From NCBI GenBank assembly GCA_963624605.1, contig CAVFQD010000001.1:22080-86079 (forward strand): a stretch of DNA of 64,000 nt, read 5' to 3'. Below, piece by piece: positions 51,650-60,659 of the stretch; position 1 is the stretch's first letter; the number at the start of each line of letters is the position of its first letter. The DNA is from Fimenecus sp963624605 (GTDB taxonomy: Bacteria; Bacillota; Clostridia; Oscillospirales; Acutalibacteraceae). The translations under genes were made by a program, and so were the position numbers. The notes below the pieces were generated by a model, which was not told where the DNA came from, made no database searches, and saw only the letters and a program-made list of their open reading frames with translations.

Positions 51650-53881
51650 ATGGAAGCATGGAGAGGTTTCGGTAAAGGCGCATGGTGCGACAGAATAGAC
51701 GTATCCAACTTTATTAAATTGAACTACACAGCCTATGACGGCGACAGTTCTTTCCTTGAAGGACCCACAGACAGAACACAGAAAGAAATGGACAGAGTGC
51801 ACGAGCTGCTCATTAAGGAAAATGACAACGGCGGCGTGCTTGATGTTGATACGGAAAGGGTTCTTTCAATCCTTTCACACGATCCGGGTTATGTAGTTGA
51901 CAAGGACACTGATATCATTGTAGGCTTGCAGACAGACGAGCCGCTTAAAAGAGGCGTTTCGCCGTTCGCAGGCTTCAGAAACGCAGTTCAGGCTTGTAAC
52001 GCATACGGCTATGAGCTTTCGGAAAAAATCAAGGACGAGTTCACATACAGAACAACTCACAACACCGGTGTTTTCAGAGCGTACACCGACACTATGAAGG
52101 CTGCACGCCACGCAGGTATCCTCACAGGACTTCCCGACGCTTACGCAAGAGGCAGAATTATCGGCGATTATCGCAGAATTGCTCTTTACGGTATGGATTA
52201 TCTTATCGAGCAGAAGAAAGAGGACAAGCGCAAGCTCGGTATGAAAGAAATCCTTGACGAGGAGACAATCCACACTCTTGAGGACCTTTCAAAGCAGCTC
52301 GACTTTATGAATCAGCTTAAAGGACTTGCTCTTTCATACGGCTATGACATTTCAAAGCCCGCAACAACCGCAAAAGAGGCTATTCAGTGGCTTTACTTCG
52401 GTTACCTCGGTGCTGTCAAGGAGCAGAACGGTGCGGCTAACTCAATCGGCAGAATTGCCGAATTTATGGATATTTACATTCAGAGAGACCTTGAAGAGGG
52501 TACGCTTGACGAGGTTCACGCACAGGAGCTTATAGACGACCTTGTTATCAAGCTTCGTCTTGTCCGCCATCTGCGTACACCTGAGTACAATGACCTTTTC
52601 GCAGGCGACCCCGTATGGGTTACAATGGCTCTTGCAGGCGTAACGGGCGAGGGCAAGCATATGGTTTCAAAGACCTCTTACCGTGTTCTTCAGACTCTTT
52701 ACAACCTCGGCTCATCGGCTGAGCCCAACATTACGGTTCTTTGGTCGGACAGACTTCCTCAGGCGTTTAAGGATTTCTGTGCTCAGGTTTCAATCGATAC
52801 CGATTCAATCCAGTACGAAAACGACGATGTAATGAGAAGAATGTACGGCGACGACTATGCAATCGCTTGCTGCGTTTCGGCAATGAAGATGGGTAAGCAG
52901 ATGCAGTTCTTCGGAGCAAGATGCAACCTTGCAAAGGTTCTTCTTATGGCTCTTAACGGCGGTAAGGATGAAATCGAGGGCGCGCAAATTGCTCCCGAGG
53001 GTGAAATCTTCGAAGATAAGACTCTTTCGTTTGACGAGGTTTACACGGCATACAAGAAGTACCTTTCATGGATGGCAAGACTTTATGTCAACACCATGAA
53101 CATCATTCACTATATGCACGACAAGTACGCTTACGAGAGACTTATGATGTCGCTTCACGACACTGATGTTGAGCGCCTTATGGCTTTCGGCGTATCGGGC
53201 TTCTCGGTTGCTATCGACTCGCTTTCGGCTATCAAGTACGCCAAGGTTACTCCCATAAAGGATGACAGAGGACTTATCACAGACTTCAAGATTGAGGGAA
53301 AATTCCCCAAATACGGCAACGACGATGACAGAGCGGACCTTATAGGTAAAGACCTTATCGAGTACTTCTACAAGGAGCTTTGCAAGACTCCCTGTTACAG
53401 AGGCGCAAGACATACCCTTTCAATCCTTACAATTACATCAAATGTTATGTACGGCAGAAAGACAGGTTCAACTCCCGACGGCCGTAAGGCAGGCGAGCCG
53501 TTTGCTCCTGGCGCTAACCCCATGCACGGCAGAGATTGCGAGGGCGCTTTGGCTTCACTTAACTCCGTTGCAAAGCTTAACTACGCTTGCTGTCAGGACG
53601 GTATCTCAAACACCTTCTCAATAACTCCCGACGCACTCGGAAGCGATAAGGAACAGCAGATCGAGCACCTTACGACAATGCTTGACGGTTACTTCGAACA
53701 GGACGCACATCACCTCAATGTAAACGTGCTCAACCGTGAAAAGCTTATTGCCGCAATGAACGACCCGACTCTTTATCCCTCGCTTACAATCAGAGTTTCG
53801 GGCTATGCGGTAAACTTCAACAAGCTTACAAGAGACAAGCAGGAAGAGGTTATTGCCCGTACCTTCCATCAGTCAATGTAA
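51650..53881 (+). CDS. pflB: Formate C-acetyltransferase (pyruvate formate-lyase)
   Basis: A 743-residue glycyl-radical enzyme converting pyruvate and CoA to acetyl-CoA and formate. The active cysteine pair is in IACCVSAMKMG near residues 404-414. The radical glycine is in RVSGYAVNFNKL near 718, close to the C-terminus as required. N-terminal AWRGFGKGAWCDRIDVSNFI is typical. With pyk it links glycolysis to fermentation. pflA follows after 71 bp, with a hairpin in between. The ribosome-binding site is GGAGG. Confidence 0.97.
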   Translation: MEAWRGFGKGAWCDRIDVSNFIKLNYTAYDGDSSFLEGPTDRTQKEMDRVHELLIKENDNGGVLDVDTERVLSILSHDPGYVVDKDTDIIVGLQTDEPLKRGVSPFAGFRNAVQACNAYGYELSEKIKDEFTYRTTHNTGVFRAYTDTMKAARHAGILTGLPDAYARGRIIGDYRRIALYGMDYLIEQKKEDKRKLGMKEILDEETIHTLEDLSKQLDFMNQLKGLALSYGYDISKPATTAKEAIQWLYFGYLGAVKEQNGAANSIGRIAEFMDIYIQRDLEEGTLDEVHAQELIDDLVIKLRLVRHLRTPEYNDLFAGDPVWVTMALAGVTGEGKHMVSKTSYRVLQTLYNLGSSAEPNITVLWSDRLPQAFKDFCAQVSIDTDSIQYENDDVMRRMYGDDYAIACCVSAMKMGKQMQFFGARCNLAKVLLMALNGGKDEIEGAQIAPEGEIFEDKTLSFDEVYTAYKKYLSWMARLYVNTMNIIHYMHDKYAYERLMMSLHDTDVERLMAFGVSGFSVAIDSLSAIKYAKVTPIKDDRGLITDFKIEGKFPKYGNDDDRADLIGKDLIEYFYKELCKTPCYRGARHTLSILTITSNVMYGRKTGSTPDGRKAGEPFAPGANPMHGRDCEGALASLNSVAKLNYACCQDGISNTFSITPDALGSDKEQQIEHLTTMLDGYFEQDAHHLNVNVLNREKLIAAMNDPTLYPSLTIRVSGYAVNFNKLTRDKQEEVIARTFHQSM

Positions 53882-53905
53882 TCACAGACCTTTTGAGAAT
53901 AATAA

Positions 53906-53935
53906 AACGGGTGGAGAAATCCACCCGTTAATTTT
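53906..53935 (+). terminator. Hairpin between pflB and pflA
   Basis: AACGGGTGG / CCACCCGTT stem with a 6-nt loop and AATTTT. It could reduce read-through into pflA, so that the activase is made in smaller amount than its substrate enzyme. Confidence 0.7.
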
Positions 53936-53952
53936 AGAAAAGGAGATAAGCT

Positions 53953-54669
53953 ATGGCGAATATACATTCCTTTGAAAGCCTTGCCGCAGTTGACGGCGAG
54001 GGAATACGCTTTGATGTCTTTTTCAGCGGCTGCCCTCTGCGCTGTGCCTACTGTCACAATCCCGACACATGGCACCACAAGGGCGAGATAGAGATGTCGG
54101 CAGAGGAACTTTTCAATAAAATAAAACGCTATAAGCCTTATTTCAAAAAGGGCGGCGGCGTCACATTTTCGGGCGGCGAGCCGCTTCTCAACGCAAAGTT
54201 TATAAACGAAATTGCGCCTATGCTCAAAAGCGAAAATATCGGCTATTGCCTTGACACATCGGGAAGCGTCGAGCTGACAGACGAGGTCAAAACGGCAATT
54301 GACAACGCCGATATGGTTATCCTTGATATTAAGTTTTATAATCCGTCGGACTATAAAAAATATACAAAGGGCGAATTTGAACGCTTTGTCAAAGTGGGAA
54401 AATACGCAAGCGAAAAAAATGTGAGGATGTGGCTTCGCACGGTTGTTGTGCCGGGTATCAACGATACCGAAGCGGCAATGGACGAATACGCAGAGCTTTC
54501 AAAGCAGTTTAGGTTTGAAAAATATGAATTGCTGGCTTTTCATACAATGGGATTTTTTAAGTATGATGAGCTGAAAATCGAAAACCCCTTGAAGAACACA
54601 AAAGCGCTCGACAAGTCAAGACTTCACGAATTGCAGAAGTACCTTGATGAAAAAACAGGCGTAAATTGA
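53953..54669 (+). CDS. pflA: Pyruvate formate-lyase-activating enzyme
   Basis: A 238-residue radical SAM enzyme that installs the glycyl radical on PflB. The cluster motif FFSGCPLRCAYCHNPDTW is at residues 27-44, followed by GGGVTFSGGEPLLNAKF (SAM-binding). Length and order are normal. Dispersed repeats begin right after the stop. Confidence 0.96.
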   Translation: MANIHSFESLAAVDGEGIRFDVFFSGCPLRCAYCHNPDTWHHKGEIEMSAEELFNKIKRYKPYFKKGGGVTFSGGEPLLNAKFINEIAPMLKSENIGYCLDTSGSVELTDEVKTAIDNADMVILDIKFYNPSDYKKYTKGEFERFVKVGKYASEKNVRMWLRTVVVPGINDTEAAMDEYAELSKQFRFEKYELLAFHTMGFFKYDELKIENPLKNTKALDKSRLHELQKYLDEKTGVN

Positions 54670-55150
54670 CGCACGGTCAAACGATGATATGCAACGCTTC
54701 GCACGGATTAAAAATTATAACAAACTGCGTAGGGCGGGGGCTTGCTCCCGCCGCCTAATTGTTGTTGATTTATCGCAATTTATGGCTGATATGAAATTGA
54801 AAGCAAAACACCGTTATCCGTAGGGACAGCCCTTGCGGCTGTCCGAGGTTTATATCAAATTCGGTTTGTGCTTCCGCCCCATCTTAGAGGGGGTGGGCAT
54901 TTTTTCGCAGAAAAAATGACTGGGGGAGTTCTTTTTATAATTTGGTGTAACCTGTTTAACTCCTTCAGTCTCGCTTCGCTCAACAGCTCCCTCGGGGAGG
55001 GAGCGTAACTTCTCGGACAATTTCATATTTACTAGCGGACAGGGGTAAGCCCTGTCCCTACGGCAATTCGATATTTATTAGCGGCGGGAGCAAGCCCCTG
55101 CTCTACGCTACCGACTTTTGCGGCTGTCCGAAAATCCGTTCCCGTTTCGT
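54670..55150. repeat. 480-bp block of mixed dispersed repeats
   Basis: No gene is seen. Palindromes of the same families as at 32421-32738 occur at 54729-54753, 54820-54845, 55035-55062 and 55080-55110. A further type, CTTCAGTCTCGCTTCGCTCA with CAGCTCCCTCGGGGAGGGAGC, lies near 54963-55007, next to a segment GGGGGTGGGCATTTTTTCGC (54889-54908). The block looks like a site where several repeat families accumulated, separating the pfl operon from the fucoside locus. Confidence 0.85.
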
Positions 55151-55179
55151 TTGCTTTGTATTCCGAAAACTGATAAAAT
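55151..55179 (+). promoter_or_regulatory. Promoter of the second fucosidase gene
   Basis: TTGCTT (55151-55156), a 17-bp spacer and TAAAAT (55174-55179), 30 bp before the start codon. Confidence 0.6.
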
Positions 55180-55209
55180 GTAAACATCAAATACATTATG
55201 AGGTGCGAT

Positions 55210-56250
55210 ATGTTTTTCAGAAAAAAGAAACCGTATCCAGAGCACAGCTATCCTGTTGAGCAGATACCCTCAACCGAGCCGAATAAGTATCAGCTGGCGC
55301 AGATTGAGCGCAAATTCGGAATGTTCATACATTTCGGAATGAACACCTTTAACAACACCGAGTGGTCGGACGGAAAGCTTCCCGTTGACAGTTACAGACC
55401 GAGTTCAATCGACGCCGAACAATGGGTCAGAACCGCATATGAGGCGGGTATGAACTTTATTGTTCTCATTACAAAGCACCACGACGGCTTTTGCCTTTGG
55501 GACACCGACACCACCGAATATTCCGTGAATTATTCGCCCGTAAAGACCGATGTCGTCAAAGCTGTTTCCGAGGCGTGCAAAAAGTACGGCGTAAAGCTCG
55601 GACTTTATTATTCGCTTTGGGATAGGCACGAAAAATGCTATAAGGATGACGAAAAATATGTCGAATATATGCTAAAACATTTGTCGGAGCTTACCGACGG
55701 CAGATACGGCGAGGTTGTTGAGCTTTGGCTTGACGGCGGCTGGGATAAGGCTTGCCGCAGGTGGGGCTTGGACAGGATATACAATCTTGTCAAGACAAAT
55801 CAGCCGCAGTGCCAGATAGGCGTAAATATCACTATCGGTAAATACAAGGAGAAAAAAGCAAAGCCCGACAAGAATTATCTTCCCGAAAAATACCGCTACG
55901 GCGACCCGATAAGTATGTTCCCGTCCGATTTCAGACTTTGGGACCCGAATATGTGCCGTGCGGACGACCCGAAGGTTTATACCTTTAACGGTCGGAAATA
56001 TTATATGCCTTTTGAATATACAATCTGTTCGAGAAGCTCGGGCAACTGGTTCTATTCCGACACCTACGAGGGCAATCCGCTTATGAATGTTGACGATATC
56101 GTAAAGAATTGCAAAACGCTTTTCGACGCTCAAAACCTTGCGGTTATAAATCTTCCGCCGAATAAGGACGGCAGACTTGTAGACGGCGACATTGAAAATC
56201 TTATGAGGATTTCCGACAAGCTCGGAATAAGGCGTGAACTCGGGGAATAG
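55210..56250 (+). CDS. Second alpha-L-fucosidase, GH29, compact form
   Basis: A 346-residue GH29 catalytic domain without accessory module. Motifs parallel the enzyme at 7341: FIHFGMNTFNNTEWSDGK, LITKHHDGFCLWDTD and the nucleophile aspartate in VELWLDGGWD (about residue 175). No signal peptide; a basic start (FFRKKKPYP). The ATG at 55210 lies 4 nt after GAGGTG; an ATG at 55198 has no ribosome-binding site. It precedes a sugar transporter, so the pair likely imports and cleaves fucosylated oligosaccharides. Confidence 0.9.
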   Translation: MFFRKKKPYPEHSYPVEQIPSTEPNKYQLAQIERKFGMFIHFGMNTFNNTEWSDGKLPVDSYRPSSIDAEQWVRTAYEAGMNFIVLITKHHDGFCLWDTDTTEYSVNYSPVKTDVVKAVSEACKKYGVKLGLYYSLWDRHEKCYKDDEKYVEYMLKHLSELTDGRYGEVVELWLDGGWDKACRRWGLDRIYNLVKTNQPQCQIGVNITIGKYKEKKAKPDKNYLPEKYRYGDPISMFPSDFRLWDPNMCRADDPKVYTFNGRKYYMPFEYTICSRSSGNWFYSDTYEGNPLMNVDDIVKNCKTLFDAQNLAVINLPPNKDGRLVDGDIENLMRISDKLGIRRELGE

Positions 56251-56385
56251 ACTTAATCGACACAATTAAAGAATTCCATTGGCTTTTTTCGTTATTTTAA
56301 CCAAATATTGTTCTGTTATTTCTACAGCAAAGGTGCATATTTTATAGTATAATTGAAATAAGAAAATCTATAAAAGGGGTGCACT

Positions 56386-57873
56386 ATGTCAACAAAAAAC
56401 TATCTTCCTAAAAAGGAACTGTATTCATTCTGCTTTGCGGCTATGGGTCAGGGTATGATTTACGCCATGATGTCAAGCTACATAAGCGACTATTATTTGA
56501 ATGTGTTGCAGCTTGCGCCGATGTTTGTGATGCTGCTTATGCTTCTTGCGAGGGTGTGGGACGCCATAAACGATCCGCTTATGGGTATGATTGTTGACAG
56601 ACATACCACGAAACGGGGAAAAATGAAGCCGTATATTATCTATGCCGCAATACCGATAGGCATATTTACGGTGCTTATGTATTTAAGCCCCAATCTCCCT
56701 AAAACGGCACTTATGGTATACTCCGCCGTCGTCTATGTCTCGTGGGGTATGATATACACCATGGCTGATGTTCCGTTCTGGAGTCTGCCCAATGTGTTGA
56801 CCCCCGATGCGGAGGAGAGGGGAAAGGTAATTTCCCTCGGCAGAACCTTTAACGGCGTAGGCTCGGCTGTACCGGAGGTGCTGTTCCTTGTAATCGGTCT
56901 TACGCTTCCGAAAATACTTGGTACTGCTGACGGACTTGATTACAACAAGAAAAAGTATCTTATTATGGCAATCGTCACGGTGGTTATAGGAATTTTGCTG
57001 TATGCAAACTCCTATTTCAAGGTTAAGGAAAGGGTTGTCATTCCCGACAGAAAGCCTCAGCCCGGCGAGCCGAGCCAGCTTTCAAGAATTTTCAAATGCA
57101 AGCCCCTTATGCTTGTTATCGCAATGGGCATACTCTCCTCTGGCAGATATATGGTTCAGGCGGCGGCAGTCCATGTCGCAAGATACGCTTTCTACATAGG
57201 ACCCGACCTCGGCGGACTTTCGGACGCAGAGCGTGTGGCGGCGATAGAGGCGAGCGTTTCCTCCGTAAAGACGATATTTCAGGTTTGCGCGATAGTCGGT
57301 ATGTTCGGCGCAATGCTCTTTATGCCCGTGCTTATGAAAAAGTTTGACTACAAAAAGATAGTAATTGTAACCTGTCTGCTCGGCTTTGTAGCAAGTATCT
57401 TCACAACGCTTATCGGTTGGTTTACAATGAATCTTTACATTTGTATTCCGTTTGTGCTTATTTCCTGCATACCGCTCGGCGTACTCAATGTTATTTCATA
57501 CGCAATGATAGGCGACTGCCTTGACTATATGGAGCTTAAAACGGGCTTCAGAGACAACGGCCTCGGCTCGGCTTGTCAGGGCTTTGTAAACAAGCTCGGC
57601 AATGCGCTTGCGACCTCGGGAATTGTCCTTATGTATATGTTTATAGGTCTTGAACCCGAAAAGATGTACAGCTCGACCGCGATAGTGGCGGCGACCGACC
57701 TTGCGGCAGGACACCGCTTTGCAATGTTCTCGCTTGTCTCAATCGTTCCGGGCATCAGCCTGCTTTTGTGCGCGATACCGATGTTCTTCTACAAAATTTC
57801 GGGCGACAACAAAAAACGCATACTCGAAGAGCTTGCCGAAAAGAGAAAAGAAGAAGGCATTGTAATAGAATAA
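56386..57873 (+). CDS. GPH-family (MFS_2) sugar:cation symporter
   Basis: A 495-residue transporter with about 12 membrane helices. It carries DAINDPLMGMIVDRHTTKRG, the GPH loop 2-3 signature, and KMKPYI after it. The family moves glycosides, oligosaccharides or uronides with Na+ or H+. It lies 135 bp after the fucosidase, with its own AAAGGGG ribosome-binding site. Substrate by context: a fucosylated or related glycoside. A bidirectional terminator follows at 57886. Confidence 0.88.
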   Translation: MSTKNYLPKKELYSFCFAAMGQGMIYAMMSSYISDYYLNVLQLAPMFVMLLMLLARVWDAINDPLMGMIVDRHTTKRGKMKPYIIYAAIPIGIFTVLMYLSPNLPKTALMVYSAVVYVSWGMIYTMADVPFWSLPNVLTPDAEERGKVISLGRTFNGVGSAVPEVLFLVIGLTLPKILGTADGLDYNKKKYLIMAIVTVVIGILLYANSYFKVKERVVIPDRKPQPGEPSQLSRIFKCKPLMLVIAMGILSSGRYMVQAAAVHVARYAFYIGPDLGGLSDAERVAAIEASVSSVKTIFQVCAIVGMFGAMLFMPVLMKKFDYKKIVIVTCLLGFVASIFTTLIGWFTMNLYICIPFVLISCIPLGVLNVISYAMIGDCLDYMELKTGFRDNGLGSACQGFVNKLGNALATSGIVLMYMFIGLEPEKMYSSTAIVAATDLAAGHRFAMFSLVSIVPGISLLLCAIPMFFYKISGDNKKRILEELAEKRKEEGIVIE

Positions 57874-57885
57874 TAAAGACATAAT

Positions 57886-57919
57886 AAAACCCTCTTGCGA
57901 ATGTTCACAAGAGGGTTTT
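57886..57919. terminator. Bidirectional terminator between the transporter and convergent genes
   Basis: A 12-bp stem AAAACCCTCTTG / CAAGAGGGTTTT with a 10-nt loop; A/T tracts on both sides let it act on both strands. Confidence 0.88.
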
Positions 57920-57930
57920 ATGTTATGATT

Positions 57931-58488
57931 TTATTCATTTATAAAGCTGTACTTTTCGATAATCGACTCGACTTCCTTTGAAACAACTCTGAAGACGTCG
58001 CTTCCGAGCTTTTCGTATGTCGCGTCGTTCTCTTTTCTGCAAATCATCGCGAACGCCTTGCCGACCGCGCTCGGAATATCGTCCTTTTTAACCGCAAGAT
58101 AATAAAAGCTGTATTCCACACCGTCGGAAAATTCCCTGTAAAACTCGCCTGCGTTTTTCATAACACGGTCGTAAATCGTGTTTGTCGCGGTACTTTTGAG
58201 CAGGGTGTTGGGCAAAAGCCTGTTTATGCAGTATTCAGCCGTAAAGAACATCAAAATCTTTATCTGCAAAATAACCTTTTGGGGATAATCAAGCGCTCCG
58301 ACCTCTTCTTCAAGCGAACGCTTAAGCTCCTCGCCGTCAAGAAAACGGTCGGAAAGGTATTTGCCGAGTTGCTTTGCCTTTTCGGTGTTGCCGTTCATAC
58401 GCTGAGTGTTCATCTCCTCAATGAGGGCGATGCTGTCAAGCGTGTCGCTTTTCGGCTTGGCGTTAAAGATTTTAATATCGTCGTCCAT
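57931..58488 (-). CDS. Hypothetical protein, 185 residues
   Basis: A soluble, helical, acidic protein beginning MDDDIKIFNAKPKSDTLDSI. No known domain, membrane helix or signal peptide is seen. It is 18 bp downstream of the PHP gene on the same strand and probably co-transcribed with it. Function unknown. Confidence 0.8.
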   Translation of the reverse strand: MDDDIKIFNAKPKSDTLDSIALIEEMNTQRMNGNTEKAKQLGKYLSDRFLDGEELKRSLEEEVGALDYPQKVILQIKILMFFTAEYCINRLLPNTLLKSTATNTIYDRVMKNAGEFYREFSDGVEYSFYYLAVKKDDIPSAVGKAFAMICRKENDATYEKLGSDVFRVVSKEVESIIEKYSFINE

Positions 58489-58506
58489 AAAAGACCTCCG
58501 TTCGGA

Positions 58507-59400
58507 TTATGCGTTTTCTGCGGCGGCGTTCTCCTCGGCAAGCTTTTGTGCCTTTTTAAGCAATCTCTTTTGCTTTGCCTTGTAGCCCATAAGCTTTGAA
58601 AGGGCGTCGTCGGGCGTGCCGTAGTCGCCTATGGAAATGGGCTTTTCATTATAAAGACCGTGGAAATCTGTTCCGCCTGTCATAAGCAATTTGTTCTTGG
58701 TTGCAAGCTTTTTAAGCTCTGCCTGCTGTTCCTCGGTTGCCGACGGATGCCATACCTCAATGCCGTCAAGTCCGCATTCGATAAGCCTCGGCAATGAGTC
58801 GAGATTGTCAAACATATACGGGTGAGCGAGAACAGCCACACCGCCTGCGTCGTGTACAGCACCGATAACCTCTTCAATGTCGGGATACTTCGGCGTAACA
58901 AGAATATTGTTCGGCGAGTCCTTTGAGAAAAGCTCGTCGTAAAGCTCACCGTAAATCGACGTCGTATAACCGGACTCCATAAGAGCCTGCATAATATGCT
59001 GCTTGTAAATGTTAGTCGAACCCGTAGCGCATTTTACTATAAATTCGGTTGTAACGGGAAACCTCTTTGCCGTATGAAGCATCATAATGTGAGCGGCTTT
59101 TTTTCTCGCAAGCGAGTTCCTGTGGCAAAGACCCTCAAGCCTTGCGGGCATATCGCTGAGATAGCAGAGAATGTGAACCTTTTTACCTGTCTTTATATCG
59201 TTTGCCGACAGCTCGACGCCGGAAATAACCTGTACGCCGTACCTCTCGCCGATTATTTTGCCTCTTACCGTACCTGCAAGGCAGTCGTGATCTGTAATGG
59301 CAATGGTGGTGAGCCCTCTTTTTTTAGCTAAAACAATTAAATCTTCAATACCGAGAGAACCGTCTGAAAGTTTTGTATGACAATGTAAATCTCCGTTCAA
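58507..59400 (-). CDS. PHP-domain metal-dependent phosphoesterase
   Basis: A 297-residue protein of the PHP superfamily. Metal-binding motifs: DLHCHTKLSDGSLGI at residues 4-18, AITDHDCLAGT, VSGVELSAND, AVLAHPYMF and GGTDFHGL. Related proteins are nucleoside 3',5'-bisphosphate phosphatases (YciV type) or histidinol-phosphatase-like. The Ala/Glu-rich C-terminus is a short basic-acidic helix. Exact substrate unknown. Confidence 0.87.
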   Translation of the reverse strand: MNGDLHCHTKLSDGSLGIEDLIVLAKKRGLTTIAITDHDCLAGTVRGKIIGERYGVQVISGVELSANDIKTGKKVHILCYLSDMPARLEGLCHRNSLARKKAAHIMMLHTAKRFPVTTEFIVKCATGSTNIYKQHIMQALMESGYTTSIYGELYDELFSKDSPNNILVTPKYPDIEEVIGAVHDAGGVAVLAHPYMFDNLDSLPRLIECGLDGIEVWHPSATEEQQAELKKLATKNKLLMTGGTDFHGLYNEKPISIGDYGTPDDALSKLMGYKAKQKRLLKKAQKLAEENAAAENA

Positions 59401-59630
59401 TTTCTTTCCTCCTCAAATCAATAAAAGTATCATATATCACAAAAAATTGAGTTGTATGTAAAATTGAGTGCATAAACCCGCAATATACTACTCTATAATT
59501 ATACTGTTATTTTTGTCGATTTTCAAGGATTTTATTTCATTTTCGGGGAAAATGTATAAAAAGATAATTTTGAACGCTTTTCGGTTCCGGACATTTGGCA
59601 AAAAAGCAAACATACAATACTCAAACACAC

Positions 59631-59658
59631 TTGACAGCGGACGCGGTCGTGATAAAAT
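59631..59658 (+). promoter_or_regulatory. Promoter of the membrane protein gene at 59700
   Basis: TTGACA (59631-59636), a 16-bp spacer and TAAAAT (59653-59658). Confidence 0.75.
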
Positions 59659-59699
59659 AAGGCTTAGAGGAGAGATGATTTTATAAGGTGGTAAGGAAA

Positions 59700-60605
59700 A
59701 TGGAAAACAAAAAAGCTTTGAGGGCTTATTCTGCGCTTTGGCTTGTGATTGCGGCGGCTTACGGGCTGTGGATGTCTGTCTTTATGAGCTGGAACCAATA
59801 TCCGTATTTATCGGTACAGGGCTATGAAAGTCTGCCGAAGGAGGAGTTTATTGCAAAGTTCGACGGTATGCTCCAAACTCCTCTGTTCCCGAATGCGGCG
59901 TCATTTTGGGTGTGGACGGCGGCATCAACCGTAATTTTAATGCTCTACTGCGTGTTTATAAAAAAGATACTTTTTGCAAAGGAGCTTACCAAGGGCGTAA
60001 CCGTTTTCTGCATTGTAAATCTTATCGCGGGCTTCGTCTTTATTACATATTACGGCTTTTTAAGCTATCCCGAGCAGTTCGGAAACATACTTACCGACAT
60101 AACGGCAAGTATGCTCGGACTTAAATATCCGTGGGGATTCAAGCTTTGGGGTGTGCTCGCCTCGGTTTCCATCTACACAAACACTCTTTATATGTACCGA
60201 AAGAACAACTATTTCGGCAAGGCAGGAATAATTATCGCCTCGCTCGGCTGTGCGGCGATTTTCGTAACGATAAATGTGCCGTCTGCGGGACTTGATTTAA
60301 TACCCACTCCGCGTTGCATAGCGCACTGGTCAACGGCGTTGATTTTCGCTTTCTTTGGTGCGGCGGGAATTATCATTTTCCTTGTTCACAAGTTCAGACA
60401 GAAGGACAAAAAATATATGGCGGCTACCGTGATTTTTGCCGCAATACTTGCGCTTATGCTTGTGCTGCTCGTAACCGTCGGCAAGAGCGCCTTTATAGAA
60501 AATCTGCCTATGTGGGTGGCTTACATACTTCTGTTTATGATAAACTTTACTCCGTTCTTTGATAAAAAGACAAGCGCAGACAGTCGTGAGAAATGTAATA
60601 TATAA
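59700..60605 (+). CDS. Integral membrane protein of unknown function
   Basis: A 301-residue protein with about eight predicted membrane helices (near 9-29, 70-88, 98-120, 146-166, 174-194, 210-232, 242-263, 270-288). No family motif is recognised. The ATG at 59700 is 8 nt from AAGGTGG; a GTG at 59688 overlaps that site. It is monocistronic, ended by a bidirectional hairpin. Confidence 0.8.
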   Translation: MENKKALRAYSALWLVIAAAYGLWMSVFMSWNQYPYLSVQGYESLPKEEFIAKFDGMLQTPLFPNAASFWVWTAASTVILMLYCVFIKKILFAKELTKGVTVFCIVNLIAGFVFITYYGFLSYPEQFGNILTDITASMLGLKYPWGFKLWGVLASVSIYTNTLYMYRKNNYFGKAGIIIASLGCAAIFVTINVPSAGLDLIPTPRCIAHWSTALIFAFFGAAGIIIFLVHKFRQKDKKYMAATVIFAAILALMLVLLVTVGKSAFIENLPMWVAYILLFMINFTPFFDKKTSADSREKCNI

Positions 60606-60615
60606 AACCTAAAAT

Positions 60616-60659
60616 AACAATCCGACCTTTACCGTTTCGCAGGCAGAGGTCGGATTGTT
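60616..60659. terminator. Bidirectional terminator between convergent genes
   Basis: A 13-bp stem AACAATCCGACCT / AGGTCGGATTGTT with an 18-nt loop, placed between the membrane protein gene and the convergent LysR gene. Confidence 0.8.

Noticed and set aside
59468..59686. 72-codon frame before the membrane protein gene
   Set aside because: It contains the promoter of the next gene and has no ribosome-binding site or protein-like composition.
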